Source: Pyropia haitanensis (lineage: Eukaryota; Rhodophyta; Bangiophyceae; Bangiales; Bangiaceae). Taken from it: 64,000 bases of DNA. The translations under genes were made by a program, and so were the position numbers. Shown here one piece after another: positions 1 through 10,688 of the stretch. The stretch spans positions 5,935,009 to 5,999,008 of the forward strand of contig SDUX01000007.1 in NCBI GenBank assembly GCA_008729055.1, read 5' to 3'. Position 1 is the first letter of the stretch, and the number at the start of each line of letters is the position of its first letter. The notes under the pieces are model-generated. The model had not been told where the DNA came from. It ran no database searches and was given only the letters and a program-made list of their open reading frames with translations.

Positions 1-1084
1 GGTGCGGGCGCAGCCGACGCCCGCGGCGGCGAGGCGGCTATCGACGGCGGCGCGGGTGGTGGGCGCGTCGAGGGGGATGCCCCGGAGGAGGTCGACGATT
101 TCAAACGGGCTCGGCGACCGCGCCGCCGTGCGCGGGCGGGGGGGGCCCGCCCCGTCGGTGGGCCCAGGGGAGTGGGGGGGGGTAGGAGGGGAGGGGAGCG
201 CGTACGCCCGCGGTGCAATGTCCACCACCGTCAGGGCGGCGACGCGGGCGGGGGCGGTGAGGGCGAGGTGCATGGCCACCTGCGGGGGAGGGCGAAGAGG
301 GGGGGGGGGGAGGGGGCCGGGACAGCAGCGCGCCCGGCAGCAGCAGAGCCAGAGCAGCACCGCGCCCAGTGACAGCAGAGCCAGAGCAGGGGGGCGTGGT
401 GAGCCCGTCAGGCCACCCGGCGAGCGCGCGCCACCCACCGTCGTCCGCCGCACCACCACAGGCGCCAGGAGCGCACGACCCTGCCCAGACATGGCACCGC
501 GGGGGCGGCCGCTGTCGCCCACGGCGGCCAGACGACCGACCCCCTCCCCCCCGACCCCTCCCTGCGTTGCCCCCCCCCCCTCCCCTACCTTCTTACCTTG
601 CCACCCAACGAGTGCCCCACGACCGCCGCCGACGGCAGCCCCAACTCGTCCATCAGCCGCAGCACGTCCGCGGCGAGCACGTCCCAGCCCATCCGTCCCG
701 CCACGTGCGGGGACCGCCCATGGTTGCGCAGGTCCACCGCCACCACCGGCCGGGGTGGCACAAAGTCGGACCGCGTGATGAGCGAGCGGTACGTACTCGC
801 CGCGCCGAGGAGGCCGTGGAGGAGCACCACGGGCGGGGGGGGGAGGCGCCAGAGGGGGGGGGGGTCTTGGGGGGGAGGCGGGCGTAGGCGAGGCGGACCG
901 CGTCCGCCGAGGGGAGCCCCGCTGGGGGCGTTGCCGCCGCCGCTGCTGATGCCGCCGCCGCTGACGCGGTGGCGCGACGGGCCGCCGCCGACGCGGCGCC
1001 GCCCGTGGTGGTCGCCGCGGCGGCCGCGGCGGCCGCGGCGGTGGCGGCGGCGGCGCGGCGGGGCCAAGCCCAGCGGGCGAGCAT
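1..1084 (-). CDS. ABHD11-like alpha/beta hydrolase, 3' part cut by window edge
   Basis: Serine hydrolase of the alpha/beta-hydrolase fold, closest by motif to the ABHD11/YbfF esterase group; the substrate cannot be told from sequence. Exon 1 runs 1084-597 and ends at AAG|GTAAGA; exon 2 starts at 279 after CCCCGCAG and leaves the window, giving a 317-bp intron. The spliced reading joins VVGHSLGGK (nucleophile Ser in GHSLGG) to VAMHLALTAPARVAALTVVD, the usual ABHD11 continuation. Upstream lie VVLLHGLLG (oxyanion-hole loop) and VDLRNHGRSP. The N-terminus from the ATG at 1084 (MLARWAWPRR, then Ala-rich) looks like an organelle-targeting leader. Between VRLAYARLPP and the HGLLG motif the frame must change within G runs at about 838-875. 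Catalytic Asp and His lie outside the window. Family call firm; exact start and frame repair less so. Confidence 0.8.
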
Positions 1085-1429
1085 GGCCACCAGGCCGGGG
1101 GGAGACAGCCGCGGGGGGGTGGTGAACGTGATGGCTTTGGGGTGAGGGCGGAGGGGGGGGGGAGGAGAGGGGGGGAAGCGGACGCGGTCGCCACCGTGGC
1201 GCGACCGGCGCCGCGCCGCTGCCGACAGGCACGATGGGGACGGGTCGGCCGTGAGTGGGGACACACGACCGCGCTCGACGCGCCGGCGGCTCCTTCCAGT
1301 GGCGGACGTTGCGACGTGCACCAACACTTGTCAGTGGAACAGTCGACCTCTCTCGCTCGAGTGGACGGCCCCCGTTCCGCAAGGACTGGTCCGTGTATAC
1401 CAGGGGATGTCAAGCGACCATAATTTCGG

Positions 1430-1920
1430 CAAGCGTAGGTCGGATTGGCGTCTTCATTGACGAGCGACCGCGTATGTGGCGAGTGCCAAGCGTATATTTT
1501 CAGCATGAGTCACCATGCGTACTTTTCCGGGTACTATTCTTGTCCTCGTACCAGTCGAGCGTAACATCCCGAGGCAGCCCGTGAGCGTACTTTTAAGCGT
1601 AGATCTCGTACTGACACTGCACTTAAGATCGATATCAACAAGTAATTGCGTCTCCCCTCATCCTCGCCCGACGACAAGTGGTCCCCTTCCCCAACGACTT
1701 GTGGACGACCGGCGGCTGAAACGTACTTCTCGAAGGTCTAGCGCTTTTGCGTACTCATGAGTCGTACTTCGCGATTTTTCGCGCCAGACCCGACTTCAAG
1801 CGTAAATTGTTCGGGTCTGGTGGGGCGGCGCGTATTTTTCTGCTTAGGCGAAGAAGAGACAAGCAACCGCGTATATACGCTTAAATTCTATGCGCGACTA
1901 CGCTTGATGGAAGTACGCTT
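1430..1920. promoter_or_regulatory. AT-richer divergent upstream island with GCGTA motif cluster
   Basis: This stretch lies between the ABHD11-like gene (-) and the oxidoreductase gene (+) and is clearly poorer in GC than its flanks. GCGTA occurs at 1433, 1470, 1490, 1517, 1585, 1597, 1749, 1800, 1830 and 1869, and its complement TACGC at 1876, 1899 and 1914. Many copies are followed by T-rich sequence (GCGTACTTTT, GCGTATATTTT, GCGTATTTTT). No believable reading frame covers it. A bidirectional promoter with a repeated protein-binding site is the simplest reading, but it is inference. Sequence from 1921 to 2350 has no repeat I recognise and probably holds the 5' leader of the downstream gene. 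Confidence 0.45.
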
Positions 1921-2350
1921 GACAACCCCTGGTGTACACCACTTTCGGGGTGCGGTGGGGACGGCGTCGAGAGAGCGCACCGAAGTGGATTGGGCCGTCT
2001 GTGGATTCGTCCGCAGAACCAATCGATTGACAGCAGAGGGGCCGCCTTGCACGCCCGCCCCATCCCGCACCTTCAGACCGGTTGGACTCGTGATCCACGG
2101 CGTGCAAGTGCCGCCCGTGTGGGTGCAGGTGCGTCGTGGCGGGGTCCCCTCGCCTGCGCGCGTCACGCTGTGTGCCATGCGTCTGGCCACTCCGCGGCGG
2201 CCGCGGCCTGCACGACGTCGCATCGCCGTGGCGTTCGTGCACCTTGGTCTTCCAGTAGTTCCACATCTGCTTCCCTCCTCCTCCCCCCCCCCCCCCACCT
2301 CTCCGTCCCCCCCTCGCGCCCCTTGCGCCCTGCTCCACACCCCCGGCGAC

Positions 2351-3492
2351 ATGAAGGCCGTCTCGTACACCGCCTTTGGCGCCGCCACCGACGTCCTGAC
2401 GCTCACCACCGACTTTCCGACGCCGACGCTGCCCGCGGCGGCGGCAGCGGCGTCGTCGGACCCCCCCCCCCCCCCACCGTCCTCCTCCGCGTCCACGCGG
2501 TCGCGCTCAACCCCGTCGACTGGAAGCGCATCGGCGGCTCGCTGCGCCCCTTCTTCCCCGCGCCCTCCCTCGCCGCCCCGCTCGTGCCGTGCATGGACGT
2601 GGCGGGGGTGGTGACCGCCACCTCCTCCACGACGCCGGCGTTTCCAGTGGGCACCCGCGTGTTTGGGTGCATCCCGGGGGGGGGGATGGCGGAGGTGGCG
2701 GCCGCCCCAGAGGCGGTGCTGGCCGCGATTCCAGAGGGGGTCTCGTTTGTCGACGCCGCGGCGGTGCCGCTGGCGTGCCTTACCGTCCTCCAGTGCCTCC
2801 GGCGGCTGGGGGAGCAGGTGGGGGAGGGTCGCGGCGACGGCGGCGGCGACGGCGGCGGCGGCGACGCGACGCCGCCGCCGGCCATCCCGTCGCTGTTGGT
2901 GACCAGCGGCGCCGGCGGCACCGGCTCATTTGCACTCCAGCTGGCCAAGCGCGTCTTCCACATCCCCCGTGTCGTCACGACGGTCTCGGCGGCCAAGGCG
3001 GACGTCGCGACCGGCCTCGGCGCCGACGAGTGCATCGACTACAAGACCACCACGATTGGCGCGGCGCTCGGCGGTGACGCCGCGACGCGCGTCGCGGCGG
3101 GCCTCGACCTCGTCGGCGACGTGCCCGGCGTCCTTGCGGGCGTCGCGCCAGGCGGCGCGGTCGTGGCGATTGCGGGCCCGTTCCAGCCGGGCCAGATGGG
3201 TCCGTGGTGCCCCGACGGGGTGCCGCTGTGGCTCCGCCTCGCGCTGTGGGCCATGTGCGTGCCGGCCAACGTGGCGGCGGCGCGGTCGCGGGTGCGGTGG
3301 AGCTCGCTGCTGCTGACCAGCCGGGGGGCGGAGCTGGCCGAGGTGGCCGCATGGATGCGGGAGGGCAAGGTCAAGGCGCTGGTGGATAGCGTCCACGAGG
3401 GGCTGGAAGCGTACGCCGACGCGTTTGGGGTGCTGATGGGCGGACACGCTGCGGGCAAGGTGGTCGTGCGGGTGGTGCCGGAGGAGGCCTAG
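2351..3492 (+). CDS. Medium-chain dehydrogenase/reductase, quinone-oxidoreductase-like
   Basis: NAD(P)H-dependent oxidoreductase of the zinc-free MDR group (zeta-crystallin / ceQORH type). The start at 2351 gives MKAVSYTAFG, the family N-terminus. Then come VLLRVHAVALNPVDWKRIGG, the GroES-like fold with PCMDVAGVV and GTRVFGCIPGGGMAEV, the Rossmann loop SGAGGTGSFALQLAK (about residues 195-210), LGADECIDYK, and a C-terminus typical of the family (GKVKALVDSVHEG, AGKVVVRVVP). I see no structural-zinc Cys cluster, which agrees with the quinone reductase branch. Length is about 380 aa, normal for the family apart from an inserted Gly/Asp run after residue about 160. A poly-C run at 2461-2475 separates the first 45 codons from the rest by one frame. 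Physiological substrate unknown. Confidence 0.85.
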
Positions 3493-3889
3493 CTTGGGTG
3501 GTCGCGGAGGGGGGGGGTGGGGCCAGCCGGTGCGGGGACACTGTCGAATGCGCTTGGTGGCGTGGGGACGTGTGTACATGACTCTAAACAGGCCGCTTTG
3601 TACAGGATGGGGTGTGTGTCTGGACATACCTGTGGCAGCAGGAACGAGGCCGGAGTGGGGTGGAGGGAAGGGAAACCGCCTCCAGTGTTCGTGTCCCCTG
3701 GACAGACCGGGTTGCCGACGCTCTGGTTTGCGGTGGCTGGCTGGGAGAGGGAACACGACGGGCTTTGAGGCACGGCGTAGAGCAAACACAGTACAGTACA
3801 GACAAGCTCAAGAGCGCGGCTAGCAGCAAAGGACCGCGTCCCACTCTGGGACCGCTCCTGTGCGCCCCGCCGGCATCACCTCCGCTTCC

Positions 3890-4522
3890 TTACGAGTCGT
3901 TGCCGTTGTGGCTGTTGTGGCTGCCCTTGTCCAGCTTGGCCAGCAGCGAGGCGGCGAGCTTCCCAAACAGCGCCTTGACCGCCTTGCGGTTGTGCCGCGC
4001 CGGCACCGCCGCCGGCACGGCCGTCGCCTGGGCCGTCAGCACCGCCGACGATGGCGCCACAAACCGCGCCGGCACCGCGCTCGTCTTGCACGCCTTTTTG
4101 TAGCACAGCACGGGGTACGCCTCCTTGACCGTCCGCTCCTTGCTACACGCGTACGTTTCCACCTGGTGCGCGTAGCAGCGCTTGGTAAAGAACCGCGTCG
4201 ACGCGCCATACACGGCCGCGTCGTCGTGGCCAGCCGAGCCGGAAACGCGGGACGTGTAGCAGGGCACCCGCACCTTGACCTTGCGCTGGCAGACCGCCTC
4301 GACCCGCACGTGCTTGACCTTGTACTGCACGTTGCACACGTACGGCGTCCAGCAGCACTTGGTCGTCTTGGTGTGGCAGACTGGCGACAGCGGCGCGGCC
4401 GTCGGCGCGGCCGTCGGCGCGGCCGTCGGCGTGACCACCGTGTACGAGTTGGCGGCCGCGGCGGTGGCGAGGGAGAGCGCCGCCACGGCGGCGGCGGCAA
4501 GGGCGGTAGTGAAGCGGGCCAT
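3890..4522 (-). CDS. Secreted Cys-rich basic protein, family not recognised
   Basis: Intact 210-aa protein. The ATG at 4522 is chosen because it begins a classic signal peptide (MARFTTALAAAAVAALSLA, then Ala-rich) with a likely cleavage site near residue 23-25. Next comes a short Thr/Ala/Pro linker with three APTA repeats, then a core with ten cysteines (CHTKTTKCCWTPYVC, followed by single Cys spaced by 5-35 residues), rich in Lys, Val and Tyr. The even number of cysteines suggests disulphides in the secretory pathway or cell wall. The C-terminal quarter is free of Cys, basic and Ala-rich, ending KLDKGSHNSHNGNDS. It converges with the oxidoreductase gene (about 400 bp between stops). I do not recognise the family. 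An extracellular-matrix or cell-wall role is inference from the leader, Cys pattern and charge. Confidence 0.62.
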   Translation of the reverse strand: MARFTTALAAAAVAALSLATAAAANSYTVVTPTAAPTAAPTAAPLSPVCHTKTTKCCWTPYVCNVQYKVKHVRVEAVCQRKVKVRVPCYTSRVSGSAGHDDAAVYGASTRFFTKRCYAHQVETYACSKERTVKEAYPVLCYKKACKTSAVPARFVAPSSAVLTAQATAVPAAVPARHNRKAVKALFGKLAASLLAKLDKGSHNSHNGNDS

Positions 4523-4703
4523 ACTGACGGCGGTCGGGGGTCGGCGGCGGCGAAGAGGGAGTCGTGTACGTGAGCGGAGGCGGGCAGTGTGAGGGGGAGT
4601 GGCGGGGCGTTGGCGGGCGGAGTGCGCTGGTGAAGGGTGGAAGGACGATGGCGGGCGGGGACACGCGGTTGCCCTTCGACGTGTGGGGCGGCGTTCTTGT
4701 ACC

Positions 4704-4746
4704 CCCAACCCGTCCCGTAGCCTAGACTCCCAACCCGTCCCGTAGC
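4704..4746. repeat. 18-bp direct repeat upstream of the Cys-rich gene
   Basis: CCCAACCCGTCCCGTAGC occurs at 4704-4721 and again, unchanged, at 4729-4746, a period of 25 bp. It lies about 180-225 bp upstream of the start codon at 4522, so it could be part of that promoter. No function can be assigned from sequence alone. Confidence 0.6.
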
Positions 4747-5732
4747 TGGCCGCCCCCCCCAACCGCCCGCCGTCTCGGGCACCTGCCGGCCACCCACCGG
4801 CTCTGCCTGCGCGCACGCCCCGCGGCGGCGCACGCTGCCGCCCCCGGCGGCCGCAGCGCCCCCCCCCCCCCCCCCAGCGTCCCGCGTGCACACCCATCCC
4901 CCCTCCCCGTTGCACCGCGCGCCGCCCACCGCGTCCGCACCCGCCCGCGCCAAGCCGCACGCCCCACCCGCCGCCGCGGCCACACGGCGCCGCGCGGCGG
5001 GTCGTGCTGGCGGCTGGCACCACCCCCTCGGTACGCCCGCCTGTGCCGTCTGGCGGTTCCGGCGCACGGCGGCGGGGCGGCCGCGCGGTGGGACTGGCCG
5101 CCGGGGAAGGGGGGGGGGGGGGGGGGGGGGGGGAAGGCGCGCGCCCATCCGCGTGCGGTCTGCCGTCCCGGTGGGGTGGGGGACGCCGGCGCGTCTGCGT
5201 CGCAGGTGCCACTGCTGGCGGCGGTGCCGCGGGCGCGCCCGCCGCCACCGAGGCACCGCGGCTGGGTGTTGGGGAGCAGACGCCACGGGGGGGGAGGCGG
5301 CGGCTGCCGTCCAGCTGCGGGGCCGGCCGGCCATCCCCGCCGGCACACCCACGCGGCGGGTGGCCACCCAGCGGCGGCGGACGGCGGCAGACGGCGGCGA
5401 GCGCGCCCCCGCTTCCTTTTTTTTTTTTTTTTGCTCCCTCTTGCGAGTGACCTGCCGCCCGCCCACCCCGCCGCCGCCGCTCCACATGGCACAGGTGGAC
5501 GGCAAGGACGGTGGCGGCGGCCGGCAGGGCGCGGCGAGGGGAGGGCGCGGCGGCGCCCGCGCCGCGGTGCGCGGCGGGGCGTGCGCCCGCCGCTGCACCT
5601 GCACGACCGCCGCGGGGGCGGCCGCGCGGCGGCGCCGCCGCCGCGGCGCCTGCCTGCCCGGGCGCCCCGCCAGGGCCACGCCACGCCGGCCGCGTCGACG
5701 CCCTCGCCGGCGGCGGCAGGCGGACCGCCGCC

Positions 5733-5777
<45 letters not shown>

Positions 5778-6928
5778 TGGGGTGCCACGGGCGGCACCCG
5801 CGGCGGCGCGGCCATTGCGGGGGGGACCCGCCGGCTGGTGCCGGCGCGGGTGCGCTCCGTGCTGCTAGAGGGGGGGCCGCCGCCCGCGGCCTGACGCTGG
5901 CGCGGGCGGCAGCCGCGGCGCGCCCGCGCTGTTCTTTGTGTGTTCCGGTGGCCCACCAAGGACGCGCTCCCAGCAGCAGCGGGCGTGGGCCACGCGCACC
6001 CACCGCCACGGTCCGGCCGGTGCCGGAGCCGTGGGGGTACCCTCCCGTCCTCGCCACCCACCCGCGAGGCCGACAGGACGTCACCGCCAGGGTACCCACG
6101 CCCCGCGCACCCCCAACGGCTGGGGGGAGAGGGACGGGCCATCGCCACGCGTGGCACCCCACCGCCGCCCCGCCTGCCCCCCCCCCCCCCCCCCCCGCGG
6201 CCGCCAACGCCGCCCAAACCGGCCGTCGCCGTCGCCACCCGTGGGTCACCCCCCACCGGCGGCAGAGCGGTGAGGGGGCGGGGGGGGGGGACGCGGGTCC
6301 GCGCGCACGCCGCGACGGCCGCCGCCACCGCCGCCACGCGCGACACGCCGGCCGGCCGCCGGCCGCCGCGCGCGCGCGGCGGCGGTGGGCGGGCCACCCG
6401 CCGTCCCACCGCCGCCGCGGGGGGCGGCGCGCGCTCGGGGGGGGGGGACACCACAGCCGCCCGTTCCGCCCTTACCACACGCTGCCTGCCTGCGCGGCGG
6501 CGCGTCCGTGCCAACGCGCACGGCCAGCGCGGTCCGCCAAAAGGGTAGCCGCGTATGAGCGCGGCGGGGAGGGAGAAGGGCCAGCGGCCGGTATTGCCAA
6601 CGGGCAACTTCCGCCGCCCAGCGCGCGGCGGCCGCCGCTGGTACAGTACCGGCGGCACCCAAAGGGAGAGTGCCCCGCGCCCAGTGAGCAGACGGGTCCC
6701 GCCCGAGCCGCCGTGGTCGCGACCACTGCCGTCTGACGCGGCGCCTCCCCCCACGAACCGCGGCCGACGTGCAGGACGACCGCCCAGTGGGGAGTGACAC
6801 ACGCGCACAAAAAAAGAAATACTGGGCAGCAGCCGTGGTGACGGAGCCGCGGCACCAGGCCGCCCGCGGGCGCCTCCACCACCCCGCCTCCCCCCCACCC
6901 CCGCCTGAGCGCGCAGCAGAGCCCGCGG
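4747..6928. other. Unassigned GC-rich stretch with homopolymers
   Basis: This stretch lies between the starts of the Cys-rich gene and the 3' end of the acyl-CoA synthetase gene. It has a 16-T run (5417-5432), poly-G runs (5110-5133), poly-C runs (4859-4875) and a GGC microsatellite (about 5735-5778). Several long open frames cross it on both strands, but all are Arg/Pro/Gly-rich with no domain or plausible start context, as expected by chance at this GC content. An ATG at 5486, 53 bp after the T-run, begins MAQVDGKDGGGG and then decays into Arg repeats; I do not call it. Confidence 0.5.
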
Positions 6929-8711
6929 TCACCCCCCCCCACCCCCCGGGGGCGAGGTGGTGAACCAGGCCGCCACCTCCGCCTTGACCACCTTGCCCAG
7001 CGCGTTGGTCGGGAGGCCGCCGACGACGCGGACGGCGCGGGGGACCTTTGGCGGCTCCAGCTGCGTCGCCGCCCATGCTCGCAGCCGAGCGACTGCCGCC
7101 GCGGCGGCCGTCGCATCGTCGCTGCCAACGGCAGCGTCGCGGGCGCCAGGAGGGCCCCCCCCCCGGGCCTGGTGGCCGGCGGCGGTGGGCGTCGTGGCGG
7201 CGGCGGCAGCTTCGGGAGCCACCGCCGCGACCCCCCCCTCCCCCACCACCACCGCCGCGGCAATCACCTCCCCCCGGTCCGCGTCTGGCACGCCAACGAC
7301 GGACACGTCGGCCACGCCCGGGCAGCCGCCGAGCACCCCCTCCACCTCCAGCGCCGACACCTTGTGGCCGCCCACCTTGACCACATCCCGGCTGAGCCGC
7401 CCGAGGATGGCCAGCGCGCCGTCCGCCGCGCGGCGGCGCACCACGTCGCCCGTACGAAAGTAGCCAGCGTCGTCAAACGCGGCGGCCGTCTCGGCGGGCC
7501 GCCGCCAGTAGGCGGCCAGGACGCCGGGGCCGCGGAGGCGGAGCTCGCCAATGACGTCACCGCCGCCGTCGGCGGTGCCCCCACCACTGCCCGCAGCGGC
7601 CGAGGCGGCGCCCCAGGCGGTCGCGTCGGCGGGGGTAGCCCGGGTGTGCGCCCCCCCCGCCTCTGGCACGCACACGGCGGCGTCGACGCCCGGCAGCGGG
7701 TACCCCACCCACCCGCCCACCGGGCTGCCGTCGCGCCCCTGGCTGACCGCCATGCCCACCTCGGTCATGCCGTACCGCCCAACAATGGGCGTGCCAAACG
7801 CGGCGGCCCAGCCGGCGCGCACCGCCGGCGGCAGCGGCGCCGACCCGCACACCGCCAGCCGCAGCCGCCGCACCCCCGCGGCGGCGTCCACCCGCCGCGG
7901 CCGCGACAGGTCGTCGGCGTACGCCGCCAGCGCGCGGCGGTACATGGTCGGCACGCCCATAAAGACGCTCACGGGCGGCGCGTCGCCCGCCGCGCCCGCC
8001 GACAGGCGGTCCCAAAACGCCGCCGCGGCCCACCGGCCGCCGTGGTCGACCGTCGCGCCGGCGGCGAGGCCACAGGCGAGCGCGTTGACGAGGCCGTGCA
8101 CGTGGTGGGTGGGGAGGTAGGTGAGTAGCACGTCGTCGGGGCGCCAGTCCCAGGCGGTGTGGAGGGTGGACGCTTGGTAGGCGAGCATGCCGCGGGACCA
8201 GATGGCGCCTTTGGGGGAGCCCGTCGTGCCCGACGTGTACAGGAGGGCCGCCATGGTCTCGGCTGCGCGGGAGGGGGCGCCGTCGCGTACGCCCGTGGCG
8301 GGCACGTACGGGTCCACGACGCCCAGCGGGCGGGGGGGTGGTGCGCCGTCTGGCAGCGCAGGGGGTGACGCGGGCGCGGCGGCGACGCCGCCCCCCAGTC
8401 CCCCCCCTCCACCGCCAGCACCTCTCCCGTCACGTCATTGACCAGCACGAGGGGCACCCCCCCCCCTCCCCCCCCCCCCCCCCCACCCAGCCCCGCCGCG
8501 CGCGCCACCCCCGCGAGCGCCTCTGCCACCACCACCGCCGCCACCCCCGCGTCGGCGACCGACGCGGCCACCTCCCGCGCCGCCGCGGCGGCGGCGACGG
8601 GCACCGCCGCCGCGGCGGTGGCGGGTGACCAGGCCGCGACGAGGGCGGCGGCAAACGCGGCGGTGGGGGGGCGAGGACCGCCACCCGCGGGGGGGTGGGC
8701 GGCGCAGGAGG

Positions 8712-8750
<39 letters not shown>

Positions 8751-8975
8751 CGCCGCCGCCGCGGCGGCCGCGGCTGCGGCGGGAGTGGCAGAGGCGGGAG
8801 TGGCAGAGGCGGGAGTGGCAGTGGCGGCTGGGGGGTGGGGGGGGGGGGCGGGGGGGGGGAGGAGCGGCGCGAGCGCGGCCGAGACGGCCGCCGCGCGCGC
8901 GCGGAGGGTGGCGTAGGTGGTGGCGGCGCCCGCGGCGAGGAGGGCGACCTTGGCGGGGGGAGGCGGGGGGAACAT
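6929..8975 (-). CDS. ACSF3: Acyl-CoA synthetase, ACSF3 (malonyl-CoA synthetase) type
   Basis: AMP-forming ligase that joins a short acid, in this subgroup malonate, to CoA; ACSF3 feeds malonyl-CoA into mitochondrial fatty acid synthesis. Visible ANL-superfamily motifs in order: P-loop LLYTSGTTGSPKG, THHVHGLVNA, adenylate-binding VGRYGMTEVGMA (the RYGMTE form is typical of the ACSF3/MatB group), GYFRTGDVV, hinge GRLSRDVVKVGGHKVSALEV, and catalytic lysine LPTNALGKVVKAEV near the C-terminus. The ATG at 8975 (MFPPPPPAKVALL) is the best start, but a targeting leader could lie further upstream. The frame must change twice, at the G run 8665-8671 (after RVAVLAPP) and near 8391-8407 (after VLAVEGG). 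The N-terminal third also carries a long poly-Ala tract from a GGC repeat. Starts lie 545 bp from divergent SOD2. Confidence 0.85.
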
Positions 8976-9519
8976 GCTGCACGCGGGGGGGGAGGAGGGG
9001 GGGGGGGGGTGCGCCGGGGGGGGGGGAAGGGGGGCAGGGAGTCCGTCGCCAGTGCAGGCCGGTGGATGCGATGGTGTCGGGACAGTGGGCGAGAGGACAC
9101 GACAGAGGGCAGAACCGCCGGCCGGGGCGGAAGGAGGCGTCGCGACGCGGTCAGAGCATGCGCACCTCGAGTAGGTGTCGCTGGCCCGCTTGCCTGTGCT
9201 CGTATTTACTGGCAGCATTTGAGACACAGTACACACAAGTCGGATCACAGAACAATTGCTTGGTTTTTGCAGTTGCACCCCGATGTGTGAACGCCTGAAA
9301 GATTCTGACCAAACTTCGCGCTCCTGAAATCGACTGCGGCTCAGGCCACCAACCCCACCTCTGGGATCGTTTGCACGAACCGAGCGCCGCTCCTACCGTC
9401 TCTGTCGAGGTACGGCCCCCCGCTTCGCTCCCCTCACCCCCACCCGGTGCGGTCTTGCGCTCCACCGGCCCCGCTCTTTTTTTTTTTTTTCCTCTTGTCG
9501 TCCCCATCTGTTTTTCGCC

Positions 9520-9618
9520 ATGGCATCGGTCCGCACCGGCGCCGGCGTGCTCGTCCGCGCCCGCGCGGGCGCCCTGCGGGCGGCCGCCCCCCGCGCGCCC
9601 GCCGCGCCCGCCGCCGCC

Positions 9619-9652
<34 letters not shown>

Positions 9653-10688
9653 CCACCGCCGGCCTCGCCACCACCCCCTCCTCCTCCTTTACGCTCCCGG
9701 ACTTGCCCTACGACTACGACGCGCTGTCGCCCGCGATCGACACGGAGATTATGCGGCTGCACCACACCAAGCACCACCAGACGTACGTCAACAACCTCAA
9801 CGCCGCGTGGGCGTCGCTCACGTCGGCCGTCGCGTCCCGCGACGTGGCGGCGACCAACGGCCTTCACGCGGCGCTGCGCTTCAACGGTGGCGGCCACGCC
9901 AACCACAGCCTGTTTTGGGCGGGCCTCGCGCCCGCCAGCCGCGGCGGCGGCGGGGACCCGTCGGGCGCGCTCGCCGCCGCGGTGGACGCGCAGCTGGGCG
10001 GGGCGGACGGCCTCCGCCGCGCGCTGACCGCCGCGACGGCGGGCGTGCAGGGGTCGGGCTGGGGGTGGCTGTCGGTGACGCCGGCGGGGCGGCTGGCCGT
10101 GTCGACGAGTGCCAACCAGGACCCGGTGGGGGGGGGGGCGCCGCTGCTGGGCATTGACATTTGGGAGGTACGTGGGGGGGGGGGGGTCCCGGCGGTGCGG
10201 TGGGCGACAGCGGGTGTGGGGGGGGGGCGCGGATGGCTGGAGGGGTGGGGGTGGCTGCCCTGGGGTGGTTGGGCGCCTGTGCGGGGGAGGCGGCGCGGGT
10301 GGGGGGGCGGGCGCGGCGTGGTCGGCGCGGTGAGGGGGGCTGGCGCCCACTCCCACTACCGTGTGGGCGCGGCGCGGTGGCACCCCACCGCGGTGGCTGC
10401 CGGCTGTGGACGCCAGCGGGGCTGGCTCGCTGACTGCCCGCGCGGACACCCGCCCGTTCCTTCCCTTGTTTTCCGCCACCCCGCGGTTCGCCGTCGGTCT
10501 CTCTGTTGTTTGCGCCCCGCTTCCCGCCCGTCTGTGCCTTGGCTGCCTGCCCTCTTTTCCCCCGACAGCACGCGTTTTACTTGCAGTACAAGAACGACAA
10601 GATGGCCTACCTGTCGGCCATCTGGGATGTGGTCAACTGGGCCGAGGTCGGCGCCCGCTACGACGCCGCCACCGCGGGTGGCAAGTAG
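9520..10688 (+). CDS. SOD2: Manganese superoxide dismutase, mitochondrial type
   Basis: Converts superoxide to hydrogen peroxide and oxygen. Exons are 9520-10167 and 10569-10688; the 401-bp intron has GAG|GTACGT and CCCCGACAG|CAC borders, and the splice restores frame to give 255 aa. The first 50 or so residues are Arg/Ala-rich with a poly-Ala run, fitting a mitochondrial presequence. The mature part shows [13 protein letters not shown], metal ligand His in [16 protein letters not shown], second His in [12 protein letters not shown], and Asp and His in [23 protein letters not shown] supplies the second-sphere Gln that marks the Mn form. The intron falls exactly between Glu and His of the DxWEH motif. 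A 14-T tract (9477-9490) and pyrimidine-rich leader precede the start (CGCCATGG). Confidence 0.97.

Noticed and set aside
5486..6736. Possible gene starting MAQVDGKDGGGG after a T-run
   Set aside because: Sequence turns into Arg/Pro runs with no natural composition; not enough support.
3890..6898. 1002-codon minus-strand frame
   Set aside because: Only its last 210 codons, from the ATG at 4522, form the Cys-rich protein; the rest is Arg/Pro/Gly shadow without start evidence.
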